DNA of 64,000 bases from CATQHS01 sp965203375 (GTDB lineage Bacteria; Actinomycetota; Acidimicrobiia; Acidimicrobiales; Aldehydirespiratoraceae). Shown here piece by piece: positions 57,746 through 64,000 of this stretch. The DNA lies in assembly GCA_965203375.1 (NCBI GenBank), contig OZ241886.1, positions 2,356,001-2,420,000 of the forward strand, written 5' to 3'. The position numbers and the translations under genes are program-made. Below the pieces are notes generated by a model. The model was not told the origin of the DNA, ran no database searches, and saw only the letters and a list, made by a program, of their open reading frames with translations. Within the stretch, counting starts at the first letter, position 1. Each line of letters starts with the position of its first letter.

Positions 57746-59227
57746 ATGAGAGCGGAACCGGCGGAGTACCGGCCCGTCGGCGCCGACTACTTCGAGAGGC
57801 GCCGGTTACGGCGCAGCGCCGGTTTCTGGTCGCTGTGGGCGCTGGGCGTGGGCGCGGTCATCTCCGGGGACTTCTTCGGCTGGAACTTCGGCCTGGCCGT
57901 CGGCGGATTCGGCGGCCTGCTGGTCGCCACGGGAGTCGTGGCCGCGATGTACGTCTGCATGTGCTTCTCCATCGCCGAGATGTCGGCGGCCCTGCCCCAC
58001 GCGGGCGGGGCCTACTCCTTCGCCAGAACGGCGATGGGGCCCTGGGGCGGGTACATCACCGGCCTGGCCGAGAGCATCGAGTACATCCTCACCCCCGCGG
58101 TGATCGTCGTGGGCATAGGCGGCTACGCGGGCGAGGCCATCGACGACATCTTCGGCGCGGACATCCCCGCCCCTGTCTACTGGCTGGTTTTCTACGCCGT
58201 CTTCGTGGGGCTGAACATCGCCGGCGCCGCCGCCGCTTTCAGGTTCTCGATCTTCATCACCTTCTGCGCGCTCGGGATTCTCGCGGTCTTCTGGATAGGC
58301 GCGGTCGGCAGCTTCAGTTGGGACTTGGCCACCAACATCGACCCGGAGGGGGGCAACCCGCGGTTCTTGCCGTTCGGCTGGACGGGCGCGGCCGAGGCGA
58401 TGCCGTTCGCCATCTGGTTCTACCTGGCCATAGAGCAGTTGCCGCTGGCCTCGGAGGAGTCCCGCAATCCGGGCCGGGACATGCCCAAGGCGCTGCGCTG
58501 GGGCATTCTCGCCCTGATCGTCGCCTCGGTCCTCACCTTGTTCCTCAACTCGGGGATCGCCCCCGGAGCGGCCGAGGTGGGAACCAGCGAGGAGCCGCTG
58601 CTGCTGGCCTTCCGGACCATTTTCGGAAGCGGGGTGGGCGCCTCGGTGCTGGCCCTGGCCGCGGTCGCCGGCCTGGCGGCCAGCTTCCACGCCATCATCT
58701 ACGCCTACGGGCGCAGGATCTATTCGCTGTCGAGGGCGGGCTACCTCTTCCGCGGCCTGTCGCTGACCCACCCCCGAACCGGAACGCCGCACTTCGCCTT
58801 GGCAACCGGAGCGGTGATCGGGTTCTTGGTCGCGCTGCTGATCGAGTTCGGCGACGACTGGTTCGGGGCCGACGCGCCGGTGGGGGCGGTGCTATTGAAC
58901 ATGGCCGTGTTCGGAGCGGTCATCGCCTACGTGATGCAGATGATCTCCTTCGTCCGGCTGAGGCGCCGGTTCCCGGAGATCGAGCGCCCCTACGCCAGCC
59001 CCCTGGGCCAGCCCGGCGCGGTGGCGGCCGGGCTCATCGCCCTCGCCACGCTGATCTTCCTCTTCCTCAACTCCGACTACCACCTAGGCCTGTACGGGTG
59101 CGCGGCCTGGCTCGCGGTCGGCCTGGTCGTCTTCGCCGCCGGTGGCCGCAAGCGGCTGGTCCGCTCCCCCGAAGAGGAGTTCGCCCTCTCAGCCGCCGCC
59201 GCGGAGTCGGAGACGGGGCAGGGCTAG
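57746..59227 (+). CDS. APC-family permease, ethanolamine-permease-like
   Basis: 493-residue transporter with about 12 helices. VGAVISGDFFGWNFGLAVGGFGGLLVA is the characteristic first-helix motif of ethanolamine permeases; CFSIAEMSAALPHAGGAYSFARTAMGPWGGYITGLAESIEYI follows the APC consensus (GGxYxY). The substrate is probably ethanolamine or a similar amine; no ethanolamine ammonia-lyase genes are in the window. The ATG at 57746 is chosen because MRAEPAEYRPVGADYFERR immediately precedes helix 1. It ends inside the palindrome CTAG shared with the converging methylase. Confidence 0.87.
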   Translation: MRAEPAEYRPVGADYFERRRLRRSAGFWSLWALGVGAVISGDFFGWNFGLAVGGFGGLLVATGVVAAMYVCMCFSIAEMSAALPHAGGAYSFARTAMGPWGGYITGLAESIEYILTPAVIVVGIGGYAGEAIDDIFGADIPAPVYWLVFYAVFVGLNIAGAAAAFRFSIFITFCALGILAVFWIGAVGSFSWDLATNIDPEGGNPRFLPFGWTGAAEAMPFAIWFYLAIEQLPLASEESRNPGRDMPKALRWGILALIVASVLTLFLNSGIAPGAAEVGTSEEPLLLAFRTIFGSGVGASVLALAAVAGLAASFHAIIYAYGRRIYSLSRAGYLFRGLSLTHPRTGTPHFALATGAVIGFLVALLIEFGDDWFGADAPVGAVLLNMAVFGAVIAYVMQMISFVRLRRRFPEIERPYASPLGQPGAVAAGLIALATLIFLFLNSDYHLGLYGCAAWLAVGLVVFAAGGRKRLVRSPEEEFALSAAAAESETGQG

Positions 59228-62187
59228 CTCGGCGGCCTGGTGGGCTTGCCGCCGTGAACAGACGGCTCCCGACACCATTGGTCGCGCAAAATGGCTAAAG
59301 ACGGCATTATTTGGTCCCGATCGAAACCAAGCAAGTCGACAAACATCGCCTCATCAAGCTTGCGGCGGCTATCATCATGCCATGCCTCATTGGCAGGCAA
59401 GAACTCCGTCGATCTGAACCGGTCAAAAATCTCATCGGCCATCGTCAATTGGCTATCCGTCAAAGCACGGGGATCAAGAGTCATCAACTCTGAGAGTCGT
59501 GAGATAGCTACAATAGCCCTTCCCTGCTGCTGAAGGGACCCAGCCCACCAAAACGAAATCAAACCAAGGGTCGTGTTGGCCCATAACACAATTACCCTAT
59601 CCCAATTCACATCATAGAGTTTAAATGTAGGCCAAGCCCGACCACCTATACAAGGTGTATCTGTGAAGCATGCAGCTAGTGGCTGTGAATTGAGCCGGAA
59701 ATCACGATTCAAATGAAGTCTAGATGCACTGTCCCAAATCTCGAGAGCCTTGTCTCTAAGACCTGGACGAATCATCCCCTCGTGATCTGGTGCTACTACT
59801 ATATTGGTTTCATTTCGAGCGGCGTGCTCCCATAGTATCGGATATGCAATGGATTTTCCAGTAGTGATTTTCTCCAGATCAAATGGCCCGCGGGGGGTTT
59901 TCTCTTTGTCAGGAGGGGTTTCTTCATCGTGAGAGATTTCCTTATCAGCTTGCCAGCCATTTATATCCATGTGATATGGTCCACGCTCGCCTAATTCCCC
60001 TAACTTCACCAAGGCGAAATCGATATCCCTTAAGCGTGGAAGTGACAACTTGCCGTCAACCAGCGAGCGGGCACAGGCTGCTAGATCAATTTGGGTGATC
60101 CCAGCGCAGCCGACATCTTGGATATCAGCCCAAATAAAATTACCGATCTGAGCTTCCCCTATATCAATGGAACCTGAGCCTCTAGAATCGGATGTTTTTG
60201 AGGCAGTCAGATTTATTCGGCGGGCTTGTTCTACAGCCTTTATCGGGTCGGCAGGACGTTCATACAGATTCACAAACAGAACGTCGTTGTTGTCGAAACT
60301 GTCATCTGCGTGACGCCGAGTAGCAACTACCAACACTTCAGCCATACCCGTGTCAGATGAAAAAGCTCGATCGGTTGAACCTGAGTCAGCAATAGCTACG
60401 ATTGTGATGTTTCTATAGTTGTTAATTAGAAGTTTACGGGCTTTAGCCCAACTGGTGCCTATGGTTATAGTGAAAGGAAGCACAAAGGCAATAGTCCCTC
60501 CAGGTTTGATCTTGATATGAGCCAAGTCCAGAAAGTACGAAGCTAAGCCAGCATTGCCATGACCACAGGCTTGTGGTATCTTCCGAGTTAATTTGGTGAG
60601 CCTACTTGACATAATTTTTTGATCCTCTTTGTCGGTCCCGAATCCGGCGAAGGCTGGCACCGGCACTCCTACAGCACGAGCTTCTTGGCCAGTGGCACGC
60701 GTGAAGGGCGGGTTCATTATCACCAGATCAGCGCTTTGATGTTCCAACACTGAGTCAACCTTGTGCGCTCCGGTACCGCCAATAGATGATCGGTCTTGAG
60801 CACCCAACTCCATTGGTCTGTTAAAAACATCACTTAGCATCTCCAATGAACCAATGCTTGGCTTAGCCCTATCTCTCACTCTACCATAAGGCATCAGAAA
60901 AATCTTGGTGTCGTCAAAAGTGGATGCTGGGTAGGCTGATGAGAGCAGGGTGGCGGTCAGATGCACAGCGGCGGGCATGATGTCCGCGCCGATCAGTGAC
61001 CGTTCCATCATCTTCGGATGCAAGTCTTCGTCGTTTGATCCGGCTCGGCGGACCCGGGCCATGATCCGCTGATAGGCGGCAGTGAGCAGCGTCCCGGTTC
61101 CGCAGGCCAAGTCCGCCACCCGCAGTGATGCCACATCGTCAGGATCAGCATAGTTAACATCAAGGCGAGCCGCTGCCAGTTCAGCCAGCAGGTGCGCCGA
61201 CGACGGCAGCGTATAAAATGTGGCCAGGAACTTGCGGTCGGCGATCAGTTTTCCAAACATCTGACCGGCCATGTCACCGGTGGATGTGACACCATATTTG
61301 GCTAATTGTGATGTTGCCCTAGTGAGCAAGCCTATTATATGCATAGCTTCGGCGTGAGGTATATCAGCAAGAACTTCGCTGGCAATAGCAAAGATGGGCC
61401 AATAGTTGATTTCGAGAACCTCACCCCAAGCTTCCCGCACATCAGCGCGACTATTGCCCTCCTTAGGACTAGGTACTATGTACTCAGAACCATCGCTAAG
61501 AGTATGGCTTGATCCTGCGATAGTGGTTTGAAACAATAATGCATTGGCAATGATCGCCACGCCCATGCAAACCGTTTGGTGATCTTCGGCTTGATGCAAA
61601 GTCTCAGCAATCAATTCCAAAACAGCTTCGCGGTTTGGTGTCAGCGCAGTGCGAAGTCCTGAGGCAGCCATAGTGATCGTTTCTTCCAACAAAGCCACGG
61701 CGCTGTCGAGCAGATGCTCGTTCAGAGCGATCCTCTCGCAGAATCCCGCCAAGTCGTCGACCGTGCCTTGTATCCAACCTTCGGGAGGAAACCGGGCCGG
61801 CTCAGCTTCGCCTCTGGCGCTTATGAGCCGGTACCCGAACTCGGCTTTGGCTATCTCAGCAGGAAGATCGGCGGGGCTGACATCGGCCAGCCTGGTAGGC
61901 ATTCGCAGGGCCACGACTTGCTCGACGACGTAGCCGCTTCTGGCCAGGGCAGATCCGAGCCGAGCGCAGGCATCGGAGTCCACGGTGCCGGCCGGCTCGT
62001 ACTCGGTCTCGATCAGCACCGGGCCGCCCGCCTCGCCCCCCGAAGGGGTTATGACGATGTCGGGCGCCCGGCCGAGTTGGCCGGCCAACACCCCGGACTG
62101 CTCGGCGTTGACCTTCCAACGGGGATGGCGCCACTCAAGCGCCTGGGCCAAGAGCGCGTTGAGCGCCTTCTCGGACGTGTGGGCCAT
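59224..62187 (-). CDS. N6-adenine DNA methylase, large, possible fused restriction domain
   Basis: 987-residue protein. The N6_Mtase core has SAM motif I VADLACGTGTLLTAAYQRIM (from Asp359) and catalytic motif IV VIMNPPFTRATG (Asn492). The N-terminal 80 residues have GRAPDIVITPSG then VLIETEYEP, a spacing reminiscent of PD-(D/E)xK nucleases, though the Lys is replaced. The C-terminal third (about 700-987) resembles a target-recognition or S-like region. It may be a type IIG/IIL restriction-modification enzyme, a PglX-type defence methylase, or an orphan methylase. DNA is AT-rich except for the first 100 codons. ATG 62187. Confidence 0.82.
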   Translation of the reverse strand: MAHTSEKALNALLAQALEWRHPRWKVNAEQSGVLAGQLGRAPDIVITPSGGEAGGPVLIETEYEPAGTVDSDACARLGSALARSGYVVEQVVALRMPTRLADVSPADLPAEIAKAEFGYRLISARGEAEPARFPPEGWIQGTVDDLAGFCERIALNEHLLDSAVALLEETITMAASGLRTALTPNREAVLELIAETLHQAEDHQTVCMGVAIIANALLFQTTIAGSSHTLSDGSEYIVPSPKEGNSRADVREAWGEVLEINYWPIFAIASEVLADIPHAEAMHIIGLLTRATSQLAKYGVTSTGDMAGQMFGKLIADRKFLATFYTLPSSAHLLAELAAARLDVNYADPDDVASLRVADLACGTGTLLTAAYQRIMARVRRAGSNDEDLHPKMMERSLIGADIMPAAVHLTATLLSSAYPASTFDDTKIFLMPYGRVRDRAKPSIGSLEMLSDVFNRPMELGAQDRSSIGGTGAHKVDSVLEHQSADLVIMNPPFTRATGQEARAVGVPVPAFAGFGTDKEDQKIMSSRLTKLTRKIPQACGHGNAGLASYFLDLAHIKIKPGGTIAFVLPFTITIGTSWAKARKLLINNYRNITIVAIADSGSTDRAFSSDTGMAEVLVVATRRHADDSFDNNDVLFVNLYERPADPIKAVEQARRINLTASKTSDSRGSGSIDIGEAQIGNFIWADIQDVGCAGITQIDLAACARSLVDGKLSLPRLRDIDFALVKLGELGERGPYHMDINGWQADKEISHDEETPPDKEKTPRGPFDLEKITTGKSIAYPILWEHAARNETNIVVAPDHEGMIRPGLRDKALEIWDSASRLHLNRDFRLNSQPLAACFTDTPCIGGRAWPTFKLYDVNWDRVIVLWANTTLGLISFWWAGSLQQQGRAIVAISRLSELMTLDPRALTDSQLTMADEIFDRFRSTEFLPANEAWHDDSRRKLDEAMFVDLLGFDRDQIMPSLAILRDQWCREPSVHGGKPTRPPS

Positions 62188-62210
62188 CGGAGCCGCCCCT
62201 TTTTGACGGC

Positions 62211-63167
62211 TCAGCCGGCCATGCGCAGCAGGGACTCCTCCTGCGCGGCCCGCTCGGCCGCCCGGCGCTCGATGTCGGCCGTGCCCTCGGGGCAGTTCGC
62301 CGCGTAGGGGCACCAGTTGCAGAGCGGGCCGGTCCGGGGGGCGAATTCGTCGGCCGCGCAGGCGCCGCCGATGTCGGCCCAGGTCGAGGCCAGGTCCTCC
62401 ACCGTGGACTCCAGGGTCTCGGCGGTGACGTCGGTGTCGACCACCCGCTGGCCCAGATACAGCAGCCGGGCCTTCACCGGCGGCCGGTCCATCTCCTCGG
62501 CCACCGCGGCCGCGTACAGCAGCACCTGGGTCAGCCGCTTGGGGGCGAAGCGCAGCGACGGGGCCCGGCCCGACTTGTAGTCGGTGACCACCATGCCGTC
62601 GGGCCCCTCGTCGATCCGGTCGACGACGCCCCGGAAGGGCACCCCGCCCAGGGTGGCCTCCACCTTCTCCTCGGTGGCCAGCACCTCGACATCGGCCGGG
62701 TCCTCCAGGGCCCACAGGCCCTCTATGGCGGTCCAGGCCTTCCAGCGGAACTCCCGGCTCTCGGCCTCGTCCAGCTCCAGGGCGGCGTAGTCGTAGTCGG
62801 CCTCGAACTCCGACCACCGATCCCGGGCCAGGGTCCGGGCCCGGGCCGGGGTCCGGTCCGGCGGGTCCTCCTGCAGGAGCGACTCCAGCACGAGATGGGC
62901 GAAGCTGCCCACCAGGGCCGGGACCCCGGGCGGGTCGGGCAGCCGGTCCACGTAGCGGAACCGCCAGCGCCGGGGGCACTGCTCGAACATCGAGGCCCCC
63001 GAGGGCGACAGCCTCGCGGGCGGGGCGGGGCGGCCGTCGGACCCGACCGCCCCGATGTTCACCTCGTCGTGCAGGTCGGCGGGATCCAGCTCTAATTCCA
63101 TGGGTGTAAGTTCTACACCACCGGTGCGACAGCCCGCGGGTTCCGGCGCCGGGCCGTCATCGGACAC
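62211..63167 (-). CDS. RecB-family PD-(D/E)xK nuclease with iron-sulfur cysteines
   Basis: 318 residues (or 296 from ATG 63101). RLSPSGASMFEQCPRRWRFRYVDRL opens the Cas4/AddB-like fold. GVVDRIDEGPDGMVVTDYKSGRAP supplies the catalytic Asp, Asp and Lys; CNWCPYAANCPEG together with the first Cys forms the expected 4Fe-4S site. A single-copy chromosomal gene in many actinobacteria with presumed DNA-repair role. Just upstream of ATG 63101 is an inverted repeat GGTGTA-N5-TACACC (63103-63119). The methylase follows 23 bp later but is AT-rich and may be a newcomer. Confidence 0.88.
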   Translation of the reverse strand: MSDDGPAPEPAGCRTGGVELTPMELELDPADLHDEVNIGAVGSDGRPAPPARLSPSGASMFEQCPRRWRFRYVDRLPDPPGVPALVGSFAHLVLESLLQEDPPDRTPARARTLARDRWSEFEADYDYAALELDEAESREFRWKAWTAIEGLWALEDPADVEVLATEEKVEATLGGVPFRGVVDRIDEGPDGMVVTDYKSGRAPSLRFAPKRLTQVLLYAAAVAEEMDRPPVKARLLYLGQRVVDTDVTAETLESTVEDLASTWADIGGACAADEFAPRTGPLCNWCPYAANCPEGTADIERRAAERAAQEESLLRMAG

Positions 63168-63225
63168 CCGGCGGGCACGGACCGCTCCGGAGGCGCGGGC
63201 TCGCCGCGGTTCCCAGCTCGGGCCG

Positions 63226-64000
63226 TCAGATGTCGAGGGCGGCCGGGTCGACGATGCTGGACTGCTCGATCAGATAGTCGCGCCGGCCGGCCACGTCGGC
63301 GCCCATCAATATCTCGAACATCTTCTCGGCCTCAGCCCCGTCGGCCATGGTCAGCCGGCGCAGGGTGCGGGTGGCGGGGTCCAGGGCGCAGTGGCGCAGC
63401 TCGTCCACGTTCATCTCCCCCAGCCCCTTGAACCGCTGCCAGGTGACGTTCTCGGGCCGGCGGCGGCTGCCGTTGCACAGCTCGGCGGTGATCCGCTCCC
63501 GCTCCTCGTCGGAGAAGGCCCGATGGGTCTGATCCCCCACCCGGGCGGTGTACAGCGGGGGCTGGGCCGCGAACACCCGGCCATCGGTGAGCATGGGCCG
63601 CATGTAGCGGTGGATGAGGGTGAGCAGCAGGCAGCGGATGTGGCTGCCGTCCACGTCGGCGTCGCAGAGGATGACGATGCGCCCGTAGCGGGCCGACTCC
63701 AAGTCGAAGTCCTTGCCGGAGCCCGCGCCCATGGCCACGAACAGGGCCTGGGCCTCGGCGTTGTCGAGCACCTGGCGGGGGCTGGCCTTGGCCGCGTTCA
63801 CGATCTTGCCCCGCAGCGGCAGGATGGCCATGTTGCGGCTGTCGCGGCCCCGCTTGGCCGGGCCGGCGGCGGAGTCCCCCTCCACCAGGATCAGCTCGGC
63901 CTCGGGGCCGTGGACCCGGCAGTCGGCCAGCTTGTCGGGCATCCCGCCCGAGCCCATGCTGGCCGCCTTGCGCCGGGTTTCCAGGAGCTGGCGGGAGGCC
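63226..64000 (-). CDS. parE: DNA topoisomerase IV / gyrase B subunit (ParE-type), N-terminus beyond window
   Basis: C-terminal TOPRIM part of the ATPase subunit of a type IIA topoisomerase. LILVEGDSAAGPAKRGRDSRNMAILPLRGKIVNAAKAS and LCDADVDGSHIRCLLLTLIHRYMRP carry the catalytic Glu and DxD. QRFKGLGEMNVDELRHCALDP and LMGADVAGRRDYLIEQ end the protein. EGDSA(A/L) with GAGSGKDFDLESARYG fits the actinobacterial ParE-like second subunit rather than GyrB (EGDSAGGSAKQGRDR). The frame is open to base 64000; about 258 codons are visible. Confidence 0.9.
   Translation of the reverse strand, partial: ASRQLLETRRKAASMGSGGMPDKLADCRVHGPEAELILVEGDSAAGPAKRGRDSRNMAILPLRGKIVNAAKASPRQVLDNAEAQALFVAMGAGSGKDFDLESARYGRIVILCDADVDGSHIRCLLLTLIHRYMRPMLTDGRVFAAQPPLYTARVGDQTHRAFSDEERERITAELCNGSRRRPENVTWQRFKGLGEMNVDELRHCALDPATRTLRRLTMADGAEAEKMFEILMGADVAGRRDYLIEQSSIVDPAALDI

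Noticed and set aside
62211..63167. RecB-like nuclease as Cas4 of a CRISPR system
   Set aside because: It shares the Fe-S PD-(D/E)xK fold, but no cas1, cas2 or array is nearby and it fits the chromosomal actinobacterial RecB-family type.

Overview
The window is a very GC-rich actinobacterial chromosome segment. Two features fix the phylum: a mycothiol S-conjugate amidase (Mca), and an MtrA/MtrB two-component pair followed by a GerMN-domain lipoprotein. A DUF3040 membrane protein and an actinobacterial-type ParE agree. The mix of phytanoyl-CoA dioxygenase, VOC, Dyp peroxidase, SCP2, TrpB2 and dimethylformamidase-like genes suggests an uncultured, probably marine or host-associated member of Acidimicrobiia. 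That last step is inference. No tRNA, rRNA operon, CRISPR array, transposase or prophage was recognised.

Layout. 1-5.7 kb is the start of the division/cell-wall cluster, transcribed leftward: mraZ, rsmH, an ftsL-like gene, ftsI and murE (cut by the edge). It is driven by a promoter carrying five 10-bp-spaced MraZ boxes. 5.8-8.5 kb holds lipoate ligase-like, HNH, hypothetical and ROK genes. 8.5-13.3 kb is the MoxR-DUF58-transglutaminase operon. 13.3-16.3 kb is an AT-richer tandem duplication of a GT-C type membrane glycosyltransferase. 16.3-21.6 kb has DUF3040, dinB, a small membrane protein and mtrA-mtrB-lipoprotein. 21.7-29.9 kb holds ROK kinase, SRPBCC, a GT4 glycosyltransferase, queG, a secreted-type protein without signal peptide, trpD, RNase P RNA, Fic and a membrane protein. 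30-52 kb is mostly catabolic and redox genes: Zn-ribbon, FMN split-barrel, Dyp peroxidase, acyl-CoA ligase, TrpB2, enoyl-CoA hydratase, four VOC-type units, MFS, PhyH, Ldh-like, two MDR dehydrogenases, esterase, ureohydrolase, dimethylformamidase-like and SCP2. It is interrupted at 43.4-45.8 kb by a secreted LRR-metzincin-SLH protein. 51-64 kb holds mca, PhoU/RCK and MgtE-type cation genes, a duplicated-domain lipoprotein, parA, an ethanolamine-type permease, a large N6-adenine methylase, a RecB-like nuclease and parE (cut by the edge).

Four stretches are visibly AT-richer than their surroundings and look acquired: the two glycosyltransferase copies, the middle of the LRR protease, the duplicated lipoprotein with a decapitated relative behind it, and the methylase.

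The most unusual signal is not a gene. At about twenty gene boundaries the DNA holds degenerate tandem repeats of 30-120 bp made from the boundary itself (the end of one gene plus the start of the next). Each boundary has its own sequence. In same-strand pairs the units often form chains of 4-30 codon mini-ORFs. Each mini-ORF starts on the previous stop and ends on the next start through a 4-nt ATGA/GTGA/TTGA overlap, so ribosomes could be handed from gene to gene. Where the unit is a multiple of three it instead lengthens a protein terminus. The architecture resembles mycobacterial MIRUs, but the sequences are local rather than one dispersed family.
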